From positions 1 through 64,000 of the forward strand of contig CACBWM010000001.1 in the NCBI GenBank assembly GCA_902542975.1: a stretch of DNA of 64,000 nucleotides, read 5' to 3'. A program made the position numbers and the translations under genes. This stretch comes from an uncultured Pelagibacteraceae bacterium. GTDB lineage: Bacteria; Pseudomonadota; Alphaproteobacteria; Pelagibacterales; Pelagibacteraceae. The notes under the pieces are model-generated. The model was not told the origin of the DNA and did not search any database. It was given only the letters and a program-made list of their open reading frames with translations. Shown here piece after piece: positions 45,066-54,946 of the stretch. Positions within the stretch are counted from its first letter, which is position 1; each line of letters opens with the position of its first letter.

Positions 45066-47186
45066 TTAGCTTATTAAGCCTAAAGCTTCTCTTTGTTTCT
45101 TAGTCCACGCAAGTGTTATTCTATCAATAATAATAGCTAGTAATACTATTCCGATACCAGCTGCCAATCCTCTTCCAGTATCTGATCTTGCAAGACCATT
45201 AAAGACTTCTAGACCTAAGCCCTTACCACCAATGAGCGGTGTAACTATTTGCATAGCAAAAGCCATAATTACAGTCTGATTAAATCCAATAACTAAACTT
45301 GGAATAGCTAACGGGAATTTAACTTTATTTAATGTTTGAATAAGTGTTCCACCAAATGATCTCGATACTTCAGAGTAAGTGCCAGAAACCTGTGTTAAAC
45401 CTAGAGATGTTAATCGAATTATTGGCGGAATTGAATATATTACAGTTGCAAGAACAGCTGACACTGTTCCACCACCAAAAAACATTAGAACAGGAATTAA
45501 ATAACAGAAATAAGGAAGTGTTTGCATTGCATCCAACACAACGTTTTGAATATTTCTAAATCTTTCATTGTAAGATGCAATTATTCCAAGAGGAACTCCT
45601 ATAACAAAACACAGCACTACAGACACAAGTACTGAGGATAAAGTTATCATTGATTGTGTCCATATTCCACATGCACCAATAAATAGAAGAAGGATTGCTG
45701 TAATTATTGCAAATCTTATTCCAACAGTTACGTAACCTAAAGCAGAAAATACTGCTAATGTATACCACCAAGGTATTTGAGTTAGAAAAACATCTAAAGG
45801 TCTTAACAAATTTAAATAAACAAATGCCCTTAAACCTTTTGCAAAAGAAATAAATCCTGGATTTACAGTTAAGCTTTCGACTGCATTTGTAATTGGTTGT
45901 CTTATTGATAATTTCCATTCTTTTGGAAATGTTCCTATTTCTAAAAAGTAATGATCTATAAATGCAATTAGAAATAAAACTAAAAAATAAGGAATAACAT
46001 AATATCTTTTGCTAATAAATTCACCGATGTTTTCAGCTGTAGATTTATTAAAAATTGAAACTAAGACTCTAAATACTGTTGCTATAGCAGATGTAACTGT
46101 TTGACATATGATTTTTAAAATTTTATTTCCAAAACTTAATGGCATTTCTAAAATTTTTGCGATTTGATATTTTTCCCAACTTTGAGGAAGTAAATAAAAT
46201 CTTTGAACATCTGAAGGAAGTCTTTCTTTATCTTTGCTAAACGCTAAACTAAATCTATCAAACATTATCGCCATAAATAAAATACATAGCCCACCTTCCA
46301 TTGCCCAACCAACATCCAATCTTCTTATTGCTTGCCAAACTTGACCACCAATACCTTCAGCACCTATAAAACATGCAAGAACCACTAACGCTAATGCCAT
46401 CATTATTACTTGGTTAATACCCATCATTATACTTGGTAAAGATAATGGAATTTTAATTTTAAATAACAATTGAAGTTTACTTGAACCAAATGAAGTGGCA
46501 GACTCTATAGTTTGAGCTGGCACTTGTCTTATACCTGTATTCGTTAATCTTATTATTGGAGGCATTGCATATATCATGGTAGCTAATATTGCTGGCGCAC
46601 CTCCTATCCCAAAAAAAAATAATGCTGGGAACAAATACACAAATGCTGGCATTACTTGCATAGTATCTAATACTGGCTTCATGAAATTTTCAAACCTATT
46701 ACTTTGTGAACACAAGACACCCAATATAAATCCAAAAAATACACATAATAAAACTGACAGACCCATCAAGGCCACTGTTTGTAGGGATGGTTCCCACATT
46801 CCTGTTGCTCCCCAAAAATAAACTACAAAAGAAGAATAAATTCCCAATCGCAAACCACCCGCAATTATGCAAGGTATTACAATTATTGCTGCTATCAAAA
46901 TCCAAGGAGACTCTAGCAAAAAGTCTTCTAAAAAATAATAAGTTTCTTTTATATAGCTTGCTATAATTTTAGTGACCCATCTGTAATTTTTTTTTAAATA
47001 ATCTTCTCCGTCATTCACCCAAGCTGTAAATGTAAATTTATCCGTTACTTCTTTAGGAAATTTTGAAGGCCCTTCACTTTGAGTAGATAACCAGAGTGCT
47101 ACTAAAAAAACAACTCCAATAATTACATAAGTTATTATGTTTTTTGATTGATTTGATTTATCTATTAAATCAGTTCTAGTAGCCAT
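45066..47186 (-). CDS. proW: Tandem-fused ProW-type ABC permease
   Basis: 706-residue inner-membrane protein holding two complete binding-protein-dependent permease domains. Each half has an EAA-type loop: ESATSFGSSKLQLLFKIKIPLSLPSI near residue 230 and SRSFGGTLIQTLNKVKFPLAIPS near 630. Each also has a MYAMPPIIRLT/IYSIPPIIRLT segment. ProW/OpuAB normally function as a homodimer of one domain, so this is an internal duplication giving a one-chain dimer. Both halves look intact. It lies between the binding protein (same strand, 86 bp downstream) and the divergent ATPase. Confidence 0.9.
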   Translation of the reverse strand: MATRTDLIDKSNQSKNIITYVIIGVVFLVALWLSTQSEGPSKFPKEVTDKFTFTAWVNDGEDYLKKNYRWVTKIIASYIKETYYFLEDFLLESPWILIAAIIVIPCIIAGGLRLGIYSSFVVYFWGATGMWEPSLQTVALMGLSVLLCVFFGFILGVLCSQSNRFENFMKPVLDTMQVMPAFVYLFPALFFFGIGGAPAILATMIYAMPPIIRLTNTGIRQVPAQTIESATSFGSSKLQLLFKIKIPLSLPSIMMGINQVIMMALALVVLACFIGAEGIGGQVWQAIRRLDVGWAMEGGLCILFMAIMFDRFSLAFSKDKERLPSDVQRFYLLPQSWEKYQIAKILEMPLSFGNKILKIICQTVTSAIATVFRVLVSIFNKSTAENIGEFISKRYYVIPYFLVLFLIAFIDHYFLEIGTFPKEWKLSIRQPITNAVESLTVNPGFISFAKGLRAFVYLNLLRPLDVFLTQIPWWYTLAVFSALGYVTVGIRFAIITAILLLFIGACGIWTQSMITLSSVLVSVVLCFVIGVPLGIIASYNERFRNIQNVVLDAMQTLPYFCYLIPVLMFFGGGTVSAVLATVIYSIPPIIRLTSLGLTQVSGTYSEVSRSFGGTLIQTLNKVKFPLAIPSLVIGFNQTVIMAFAMQIVTPLIGGKGLGLEVFNGLARSDTGRGLAAGIGIVLLAIIIDRITLAWTKKQREALGLIS

Positions 47187-47263
47187 GTCCGCAAATTAAA
47201 ATAAATAATTTTACATTTAAAGTAAAATATTGTCTATTTTCGGAATAATATTATTTATTAAAA

Positions 47264-48310
47264 ATGTCTGTAGAACAAAAAATCACCTGTACAAATATAT
47301 GGAAGTTATTTGGACCAGACGAAAAAAGAATTATTAAAAACCTTGATAAAAATTTAAGTATTAAGGAAGTTCAAGAAAAGACAGGACATGTTGTTGCCGT
47401 AAAAGATGTCAGTTTCTCAATTCAAAAAGGTGAAACATTTGTAGTAATGGGATTATCTGGTAGTGGAAAATCAACACTAGTCAGATGTATTTCGCGATTG
47501 ATTGAACCAACAGCTGGCATAGTGAAAATGGATGATGTTGAAGTTACTAAAATGAGCGCAAGTGAATTATTAGAATTAAGAAGAAATAAAATGAGCATGG
47601 TTTTCCAACATTTTGGTTTATTTCCTCATAGAACAGTTCTAGAAAATATTGGTTATGGATTAGAAGTAAGGGGAACAAAAAAAGATATAAGAACAGAAAA
47701 GTCAATGGAAGTTTTAAAAATGGTTGGCTTAGATGGTTGGCATAATAATTATCCAAGAGAATTATCTGGAGGTATGCAGCAAAGGGTTGGACTTGCAAGA
47801 GCGTTAGCTGTGGATCCTGAAATATTAATTTTTGATGAACCTTTTTCAGCTTTGGATCCTTTAATTAGAAGAGAAATGCAAGATGAGCTTTTAAAGATCC
47901 AAGAAAAGCTTCAAAAAACTATGGTATTTATAACTCACGACTTTTTAGAGGCAATTAAAATGGGAGACCACATAGCAATTATGAAAGATGGAGAAGTTTC
48001 TCAAGTGGGTACACCTGAAGAAATTGTATCTAATCCAAAAGATCAATATGTTAAAGATTTTTGCGAAGATGTTCCTAAATATAAAGTATTAAGTGCAGGC
48101 AAAGTCATGAGAACTGAGTGCTGCAATGAAACAAAAAATTTATTTGAGAATGGAAAAGATAATATTTTAGATAATTCTAAAATTGAAAACTTAATAGATA
48201 GGCTAATTGATAATGATAAAACTTATCCAGTAGTTTGTAATGAAAGTGGAAAGCTATTAGGTGAGATAGATAGAGTAATAGTAATGAAATCAATGAGATC
48301 AAATCAATAA
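47264..48310 (+). CDS. proV: Glycine betaine/proline-type ABC ATPase (ProV/OpuAA)
   Basis: 348-residue ATPase. Typical OpuAA N-terminal extension (about 45 residues), Walker A GLSGSGKST, FQHFGLFPHRTV, signature LSGGMQQRVGLARAL, Walker B ILIFDEPFSALD, and a C-terminal CBS-like region (about 275-345) that in OpuA senses ionic strength; only a shortened version seems present. It is divergent from the permease across a 77-bp gap, an unusual split of one transporter over two promoters. Confidence 0.92.
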   Translation: MSVEQKITCTNIWKLFGPDEKRIIKNLDKNLSIKEVQEKTGHVVAVKDVSFSIQKGETFVVMGLSGSGKSTLVRCISRLIEPTAGIVKMDDVEVTKMSASELLELRRNKMSMVFQHFGLFPHRTVLENIGYGLEVRGTKKDIRTEKSMEVLKMVGLDGWHNNYPRELSGGMQQRVGLARALAVDPEILIFDEPFSALDPLIRREMQDELLKIQEKLQKTMVFITHDFLEAIKMGDHIAIMKDGEVSQVGTPEEIVSNPKDQYVKDFCEDVPKYKVLSAGKVMRTECCNETKNLFENGKDNILDNSKIENLIDRLIDNDKTYPVVCNESGKLLGEIDRVIVMKSMRSNQ

Positions 48311-49236
48311 ATTTGCTTGTTACCTTCTATTGATTTCTTTTTAATATTATCTCTCCATATAATAATCATACCAGCAAAAATAATTACTATTACTCCAGGA
48401 AATAGTTGGCTCCATGGAGCTTCATTAAAGAAAATCCAACCAAGAATAAAAGATGACGGTATACCAAGATACTCAAATGAAGCTATTTTACTTGCTGAAA
48501 TTAAACGGTAAGAATAAATAAACAATATTGCTGCTGTACCACCCAAAACTCCAGTCATTGTCATCAAAATAAAATCTTTAAAATTTTTAATTTCAACATG
48601 TCCTGTAGTCACAAAAAATAATATTAAACCACCAATGACATTAAATATTAATGTGTACAATTGAATTTTAGCAGTTGAATGATTGCCTTGAATAAATTTT
48701 AAAATTATCACAGTGAAAGCCCATGCTATAGCCGTTAAAACTGGAAAGATTGAGTACAAACTAAAAATTTCACTTGTTGGTTTCATTATCATAACTACAC
48801 CAACAAAACCAATTATGACTGCTGACCATCTATAAATACCAATTTTTTCACTCAATAAAATTATTGATAGTATTACTATGAAGAAAGGCGATGAGAAGGT
48901 TAACGTCATAGCTGTTGCAAATTCCAGATTTACTACTGATATAAAAATGAATACATTCATAGAAAGAAAACATATTCCTCTCAAGCAACTCAATATCAAA
49001 AACTTATTTCCTATGTTTTTGAATATTGTTGAAAATTCATTCGTAAATAAGATCAATAATAGCAAAGGTATAATTGCTGCTACATTTCTAAATAAAGTTA
49101 ATTGAATTATTGAGTATTCATCACCTAAAAATTTAATAATAACCATATAAAGATCTATACACAAAATTGCTAAGAGCATTGTAGCAATAGCTAAATATGT
49201 TTTTTTTAGATCTGTTTTTTCGGATGAAATTTTCAT
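48304..49236 (-). CDS. EamA/DMT-family transporter
   Basis: 310 residues with about ten hydrophobic helices in two EamA repeats and a basic C-terminal tail (IWRDNIKKKS). It overlaps the convergent ATPase gene by 7 bp. Substrate unknown. One of four DMT transporters in the window. Confidence 0.84.
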   Translation of the reverse strand: MKISSEKTDLKKTYLAIATMLLAILCIDLYMVIIKFLGDEYSIIQLTLFRNVAAIIPLLLLILFTNEFSTIFKNIGNKFLILSCLRGICFLSMNVFIFISVVNLEFATAMTLTFSSPFFIVILSIILLSEKIGIYRWSAVIIGFVGVVMIMKPTSEIFSLYSIFPVLTAIAWAFTVIILKFIQGNHSTAKIQLYTLIFNVIGGLILFFVTTGHVEIKNFKDFILMTMTGVLGGTAAILFIYSYRLISASKIASFEYLGIPSSFILGWIFFNEAPWSQLFPGVIVIIFAGMIIIWRDNIKKKSIEGNKQIY

Positions 49237-49274
49237 TTAATAATATTGAAATTAGTATAAGTTTTTAAAATATT

Positions 49275-50465
49275 ATGCAAAATTTTAAGCTTAATGAAGA
49301 ATTTTTATTAAATAATCAGGATTGGACATTCCCAACCTTTACAGCATATGGCCCTGGAAGATTTAAAGAAATAGGAAAATTTTGTAAAAATTTTAAAATA
49401 AATAATGCATTAATCGTTACTGATAGTGGTAGTGTAAATCTACCATTTATAAGTGATTTACAAAATTTACTTAATGATTCAAAAATTAAATCAGATATTT
49501 ATTCAAATATATCGCCAAACCCAAGAGATGATGAAATAGATTCTGGATGTAAAAAATTTCGTGAAGGCAATCATGATGCAATAATTGCAATAGGTGGTGG
49601 AAGTGCAATGGATGGAGGCAAAGCAATTTCTCTTACAGTTAATAGCGGAGTACCGTTATGGGATTTTGAATTTGAAAAAGAGCCACCAAAATTAACTATG
49701 GAAAATCCTTTTCCTAAAATAGTTACTATTCCAACTACAGCAGGAACTGGTGCCGAAACAGAAGTTACTGCTATGGTAACTCATCTTGAAAAAGGAATGA
49801 AGTTTTGCTTATGGCATCCAGATGCCCGACCATGTTTAGCTTTAGTAGATCCAGAGTTAACTTTAAAATTACCAGCAAATCTTACTGCTTGGACTGGCAT
49901 AGATGCAATGATACATGCAATTGAAGGTTATAGTGTTCCTATGTTTCATCCTCTTTGTGATGGTTCTGCATTAGAAAGTTTAAATTTAATTTCAAAATCA
50001 CTTTATGCAGCTGTCGAAGAACCTGATAATCTCTTAGCTAGGGGAGGAATGATTATAGGATCTTATTTGGGTGGAATAGCCTTCTTAAAAGGCCTAGGTT
50101 TAGTTCATGCGATTTCACATATGGTTGGTGCTGAATATAATACTCATCATGGATTGACTAACGCAATTATACTTCCCGCAGTCATGAAATATAATTTACC
50201 TGGATTAGAAGAAAAAGTAAAAAGAATGTCAGAGGCTATGCAATTTGAAAACCATTCAATTGAAAGTTTTCAAGAAAACTTAAATATAATTCTAGATAGA
50301 TTAAAAATTCCTAAAGGATTAAATGAATTAGGAGTGCCAGAAGATTGCCAAGAGAGAATAGCAAAGAAATCAATGTTAGACCAAGCTTATGGACAAAATC
50401 CTAAAAAGGCATCATTAGATGAGGTCAAGACTTTAGTTTTAGAGAGTATTAGACAAGCAAGATAG
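49275..50465 (+). CDS. Iron-containing (type III) alcohol dehydrogenase
   Basis: 396-residue Fe-ADH: IAIGGGSAMDGGKAISL nucleotide motif, PTTAGTGAETEVTAM, and metal ligands in HAIEGYSVPMFHPL, GLVHAISHMVGA and NTHHGLTNA. The usual GTGSE is GTGAE. Such enzymes interconvert alcohols and aldehydes with NAD(P). It is followed 10 bp later by an amidase gene. Substrate not readable. Confidence 0.88.
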   Translation: MQNFKLNEEFLLNNQDWTFPTFTAYGPGRFKEIGKFCKNFKINNALIVTDSGSVNLPFISDLQNLLNDSKIKSDIYSNISPNPRDDEIDSGCKKFREGNHDAIIAIGGGSAMDGGKAISLTVNSGVPLWDFEFEKEPPKLTMENPFPKIVTIPTTAGTGAETEVTAMVTHLEKGMKFCLWHPDARPCLALVDPELTLKLPANLTAWTGIDAMIHAIEGYSVPMFHPLCDGSALESLNLISKSLYAAVEEPDNLLARGGMIIGSYLGGIAFLKGLGLVHAISHMVGAEYNTHHGLTNAIILPAVMKYNLPGLEEKVKRMSEAMQFENHSIESFQENLNIILDRLKIPKGLNELGVPEDCQERIAKKSMLDQAYGQNPKKASLDEVKTLVLESIRQAR

Positions 50466-50475
50466 GTTTAATTAA

Positions 50476-51888
50476 GTGCTTGAGAATTTTTCTGTCCATC
50501 AAATAATTTCAAAAATAAAAAAAAGAGAAATTAAAATAGTAGAGGTACTAAATTTCTATTTAGATAGAATAAAAAAATTCAATCCAAAATTAAATGCTAT
50601 TATTTCACATATAGATGAAACAAAAATTACTGAAGAAGCAAAATTAAAAGATGAAAATTTTAATAGTGATAATGACAAAGATGATATTTATGGACTTCCA
50701 ATTGCTGTTAAAGAATTATTTGATATTAAAAATGAGGTAACATGCTATGGATATAAAGAGTTATTAAAAAATATACCAAAACAGGACTCTTTATTAGTAG
50801 ATAATTATAGAAAAAACACAATTTTAATTGGTAAAACAAATCTCTCTGAATTTGCTGTTGGTTGTCATACTACTAACAGAGTTTATGGAGCAACTTCAAA
50901 TGTTTATGATCATAGTAAGTCAGCGGGAGGGTCTTCTGGTGGTGCAGCAGCAGCTGTTGCAGCAAATTTAATTCCTTTTGCAGATGGCACAGATATGATG
51001 GGATCTTGTAGAAACCCAGCAGCATTTGCAAATATTTATGGATTAAGACCAACACCTGGTGCGATTGCAGAAGATAGATTTGAAATTAAAAATTTAAAAG
51101 ATTTTCCTTTAATATCTACAACTGGATGTTTTGCTAGGGCTCCCAATGACATGGAATTTTTATTTAACTATATAAAAGGGAAGAATGTAAAGGATAAATT
51201 ATCTTTTGATCTTGAAGATATAAATATTAAAAAACTTTCAGATTTAAAAATTGGATGGTGCATTGATCTAAACGAACAATATAAGTATGAAGATGGAATC
51301 ATCGACTTATGTGAAAATATTTTAAAAAAATTACAGTCAAATAATTTAAATATTGAAGATTTAAAAACTGAAATTAATTCAGAAGAATTGTGGTATTCTT
51401 GGACAATATTAAGAGCCAAATTTTTGTATGAAAACTTTTTGTTATATAATTTAAAAAATTTAAATGAATTACCTTCTCAAGCATATTGGGAATATGAAAA
51501 AGGGAAAAGCATCAAAACAAACGATGTTTTAAAAGCAATAGAAATAAGAAATAAATATATGGATAAAATACAAAAACTATTTAAACATTATGATTTTTTA
51601 GCATTACCTTCGGCTCAACTATTTCCTTTTGAAAAGAACCTAAACAATCCAGAATTTATCAATGATAATAAAATTGACACGTACCATAGATATATGGAAG
51701 TCTATACATTATCAAGTTTGCTTGGTTTGCCAACTATATCTATTCCAGTTGGTTTTAATAATAATGGGCTACCAATGGGAACGCAGATTATAGCAAATGT
51801 TAAAGAAGATAATAAACTAATTAACTTTGCTAAATCTTATGAAGAAATTTTTAACTTTTCAAAATTTAAACCAGAATTAACGGAATAA
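50476..51888 (+). CDS. Amidase-signature hydrolase
   Basis: 470-residue amidase with the Ser-cisSer-Lys triad: Lys in GLPIAVKELFD, cis-Ser in SAGGSSGGAAAAVAA, and nucleophile Ser in GTDMMGSCRNPAAF (the usual TGGS is MMGS). GTG start at 50476 in the family-consistent position. Hydrolyses an amide to acid plus ammonia or amine; candidate substrate unknown. Part of a run with the alcohol dehydrogenase, DMT transporter and methyltransferase. Confidence 0.87.
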   Translation: MLENFSVHQIISKIKKREIKIVEVLNFYLDRIKKFNPKLNAIISHIDETKITEEAKLKDENFNSDNDKDDIYGLPIAVKELFDIKNEVTCYGYKELLKNIPKQDSLLVDNYRKNTILIGKTNLSEFAVGCHTTNRVYGATSNVYDHSKSAGGSSGGAAAAVAANLIPFADGTDMMGSCRNPAAFANIYGLRPTPGAIAEDRFEIKNLKDFPLISTTGCFARAPNDMEFLFNYIKGKNVKDKLSFDLEDINIKKLSDLKIGWCIDLNEQYKYEDGIIDLCENILKKLQSNNLNIEDLKTEINSEELWYSWTILRAKFLYENFLLYNLKNLNELPSQAYWEYEKGKSIKTNDVLKAIEIRNKYMDKIQKLFKHYDFLALPSAQLFPFEKNLNNPEFINDNKIDTYHRYMEVYTLSSLLGLPTISIPVGFNNNGLPMGTQIIANVKEDNKLINFAKSYEEIFNFSKFKPELTE

Positions 51889-51890
51889 TA

Positions 51891-52793
51891 ATGACCAGAC
51901 ACCCTCATCATTTTAAAATTTCATTTGCATTAGCCATTGCTGCTGGTTCATGGGGAATTTATTGGTTACCTCAAAGAATACTAGAAGATGGAGGTTTGAC
52001 TGGTGGCTGGGGAACAATATCCCAAATGGCGGTTGGAATATTAATATTATCACCAGTCGCAATTTGGAGAGTTATAAAAGGAAAGTCTATTGGATTGGAA
52101 TTTCCCCTGACTGGTTTTTTTGTTGGAAGTGGATTTGTTTGTTATGCTCTTAGCTTTCTTCTTACTGATGTAGTTAAAGCATTAATCATGTTTTACATGA
52201 TACCTGTTTGGACAACAATATTTGAAATTATATTTTTAAAAAAGAAATTTGGTTGGAAGAGGGTAATCACATTAGGTTTGGCACTAGGAGGTTTATGGAT
52301 TGTATTCAGTCAAGAAAATATAATCCCATTACCTCAAAATGCAGGGGATTGGCTGGCTCTTGCTGGAGGTGCACTATTTGGTGCTGGTTTAATTAGAATG
52401 GAAATAATTAAAACAGATGGAGTCTTTCCAATTATATTCACATTCTTTTTTTATGGAGGTTTAGCCAGTATACCTATTGGGTTATTCTTAGTAGATTATT
52501 TAGGACCAGTTCCATCAGTGGAGGTTATCATGTCAATGTCCACTTTTTTATTACTTATCTCGATATTTTATTTTATTCCTACAGGAGTAATAATCTTTTG
52601 GGCTCCAAGCAAACTAGGAGCCGGCTTATCATCTATTTTATTTTTAGCTGAAATAATTGTTGGTGTTGTTAGTGCTAGTATTTTAACAAATGAACCTTTT
52701 GGTTGGAGAGAAACAATTGGTAGTATTCTAATAATTCTTGGTGGTGTAATTGAAGTTGTATATGTTCCAAAGTCAGAGAAGAAATTAGCATAA
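51891..52793 (+). CDS. DMT-superfamily transporter
   Basis: 300 residues, about ten helices, with two EamA-like halves. It starts 2 bp after the amidase stop and overlaps the methyltransferase start by one base (TAATG), so it belongs to the same transcription unit. Possibly exports a product of the amidase; this is inference. Confidence 0.82.
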   Translation: MTRHPHHFKISFALAIAAGSWGIYWLPQRILEDGGLTGGWGTISQMAVGILILSPVAIWRVIKGKSIGLEFPLTGFFVGSGFVCYALSFLLTDVVKALIMFYMIPVWTTIFEIIFLKKKFGWKRVITLGLALGGLWIVFSQENIIPLPQNAGDWLALAGGALFGAGLIRMEIIKTDGVFPIIFTFFFYGGLASIPIGLFLVDYLGPVPSVEVIMSMSTFLLLISIFYFIPTGVIIFWAPSKLGAGLSSILFLAEIIVGVVSASILTNEPFGWRETIGSILIILGGVIEVVYVPKSEKKLA

Positions 52794-53776
52794 TGGATAT
52801 TAATGAATTATTGAAATCAAAAAAAAAAGTCTTCTTAGATGGTGGAACAGGCTCAGAAATTCAGAGACTTGGTGGAACTATGGGACCAGCTTTTTCTGGT
52901 TTAGCAAATGTTTTCTCACCAGAAATAGTAATCAAAGTACACGAAAGTCATATAAACGCCGGATGTGATATGATAACAACCAATACCTTTGGAACTGCAA
53001 GGCATTGTCTTGAACCTTCAAATTTAGGAGATCAGACTATAAAAATTAATATTGATACAGTTAATTTAGCAAGACAAGCAGTCAAAAATTCTGGAAAAAA
53101 AATTAAAATTGCTGGAAGCATGTCAACATATTTAGCTTTGGCTGAAAATGAATTTAGACCTGACACAAAATTTGTACCATCATTTGCAAAAGAAGAAAAA
53201 AATTATAAAGAACAAGCGAAGGTATTAAAAGAAGAGGGAGTCGAAGTGCTTATTCTTGAAATGCTTTTAGATATTGACCATGCTAAAATTTTGCTTAATG
53301 CAGCTTTGGAAACAGGTTTACCTGTCTGGGTTGGATTAAGTTGCTGCATAAGTAAGTTTGATGAAACAGTAGTAGGTAGAAATTTTAGAGCTGAAAAAGA
53401 GAGATCTATTATATATGACCCTTTAAAATATCCTGATGAGCCAAAATTCCTTCCTGAAGATAAAATTATAAATTTCGCTGAAATAATTAATTCACTCAAA
53501 TCTATCGGTGGAGATGTTTATGGCATTATGCATAGTTGGTTTATTGATACAAAAGAGGGAATGAAAGTTTTAAAATCAAATTGGAATGGGCCAATTATGT
53601 TCTATCCAGAAATTCATAAATTTGACACGAGTACTATGCAAGCATTAATAACTGAAAATGAAATTGAATTTGTTGATAAGTGTTCTGAGTTAATAGACGA
53701 TCAGGTAAAAATTATTGGGGGTTGTTGTGGCGTAACAGATAAACATTTAAAATCCTTGATAACAAAATTTTCTTAA
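52793..53776 (+). CDS. Homocysteine S-methyltransferase (BHMT/MmuM-like)
   Basis: 327-residue zinc enzyme. DGGTGSEIQRLGG at the N-terminus, TTNTFGT, and zinc cysteines in LSCCI and the C-terminal GGCCGV. Transfers a methyl group from a donor (glycine betaine, S-methylmethionine or DMSP-type) to homocysteine, giving methionine. SAR11 members are often preceded by a SAM riboswitch; here the gene starts directly on the upstream stop, so no leader is present. A second homologue is at 55420. Confidence 0.87.
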   Translation: MDINELLKSKKKVFLDGGTGSEIQRLGGTMGPAFSGLANVFSPEIVIKVHESHINAGCDMITTNTFGTARHCLEPSNLGDQTIKINIDTVNLARQAVKNSGKKIKIAGSMSTYLALAENEFRPDTKFVPSFAKEEKNYKEQAKVLKEEGVEVLILEMLLDIDHAKILLNAALETGLPVWVGLSCCISKFDETVVGRNFRAEKERSIIYDPLKYPDEPKFLPEDKIINFAEIINSLKSIGGDVYGIMHSWFIDTKEGMKVLKSNWNGPIMFYPEIHKFDTSTMQALITENEIEFVDKCSELIDDQVKIIGGCCGVTDKHLKSLITKFS

Positions 53777-53796
53777 ATTAGTAATCTTTACTAATT
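53776..53796. terminator. Weak AT-rich hairpin between convergent genes
   Basis: AATTAGTAA pairs with TTACTAATT around TCT between the ends of the methyltransferase and serine hydrolase genes. It has only weak pairs and no long T run, so termination is only possible. Confidence 0.35.
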
Positions 53797-54935
53797 ATTT
53801 GGTCTATCATATTTACCATGTCTTTCTTATATTTTTCATTTGTTGCAGATTTAGTCTCTAAGACAGAAAAAAACGCAGCAACAACTTTTGTTTTCAAATT
53901 TATTCCTAAAAATTGGCCCCCATACCCAGAGTGACCAATCCAGTTACCGCATTTCATTAATGAATTAACATAACAGACAAATTTATCTTTAGATAATTGA
54001 ATGTATTTGGGTCCCTCACTATTAATAGTTTTACTCAAAAATGTTTTAGAACCAATATTTTTTCCATTTATACCTTTTCCAAACCTAGAAAAAAGTAAAC
54101 CCATTCTTAAAAAATCTCTTGTAATTAAACTTCCGCCTCCAGACATCCACGGTGTTCCAAATCTATCTGTTCCTATATACAATCCTTCTTCAAATCCTGT
54201 TGCTTCAACTGTTTCTAACAGCCATTGTCTTAAACTTTTTTTACTTACTTTTTCTACAATTAGTCCAATAACATCGGTATTAGCTGATTTATAATGCGCC
54301 AGATCAGTATAATTTTTTAAATCTCTGCTTTTTAAAGATTTAATTGAATTTAAATATTGTTCCTGGCTTTGAATGTTTTTGCCTTTAATCGGCAGTCTCC
54401 ATCCTCCCACAGGCTCATGTAAAAATGAAGACGAATAAGCTTTTGTATAATCTTCGCTATATAGATTTACAATGTTCATGTCTAAAACGTCTTTTACTTT
54501 TGCATTTGCATAACCACTGCCAATTTTTGGCAAGTAAAATGAAATTTTCTTATTTAAGTTAATTAGTTTTCTGTCTATCAGCTCTCCCACAAATAAATGT
54601 ATAAACATTTTTGTAATTGACATAATTGTTTGAGGCTGATTTGTAGAAAAGTCCTTTGCGTACTGCTCGAATAAAATATCCTGATCTTTACCAACTATTA
54701 AAGAGCAAAAAGCTTTATTTTTAGTTACCTTTTTTACAGAAGATAATTTACCAATTCTCTTATTAATTTTTTTTTTTAATTTTAAAACAAAATCTGATCT
54801 AAGGTATATTCCATATCTATTAATTTTATATAAATTTCTAAAACCCAACCTCCTTTTATTTGGGAGATTCCATTGAGCTTTATTATCTTTTCTTGTAACT
54901 AATTCTGGATTTTTTTCTGAAATAATTTTTTTCAA
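53778..54935 (-). CDS. Serine beta-lactamase-like hydrolase
   Basis: 385-residue member of the class C beta-lactamase/esterase/6-aminohexanoate-dimer-hydrolase group. The S-x-x-K nucleophile motif is SITK (in TIMSITKMF), the tyrosine motif is in AHYKSANTDVIG as in NylB-type enzymes, and GHSGYGGQ replaces the KTG box. No signal peptide is apparent, arguing for a cytoplasmic amide or ester hydrolase rather than a resistance enzyme. Confidence 0.82.
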   Translation of the reverse strand: MKKIISEKNPELVTRKDNKAQWNLPNKRRLGFRNLYKINRYGIYLRSDFVLKLKKKINKRIGKLSSVKKVTKNKAFCSLIVGKDQDILFEQYAKDFSTNQPQTIMSITKMFIHLFVGELIDRKLINLNKKISFYLPKIGSGYANAKVKDVLDMNIVNLYSEDYTKAYSSSFLHEPVGGWRLPIKGKNIQSQEQYLNSIKSLKSRDLKNYTDLAHYKSANTDVIGLIVEKVSKKSLRQWLLETVEATGFEEGLYIGTDRFGTPWMSGGGSLITRDFLRMGLLFSRFGKGINGKNIGSKTFLSKTINSEGPKYIQLSKDKFVCYVNSLMKCGNWIGHSGYGGQFLGINLKTKVVAAFFSVLETKSATNEKYKKDMVNMIDQIISKDY

Positions 54936-54946
54936 ATTAGTACTTT

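Noticed and set aside
52740-52793. SAM riboswitch before the homocysteine methyltransferase
   Set aside because: The gene starts on the upstream stop codon, leaving no room for a leader RNA.
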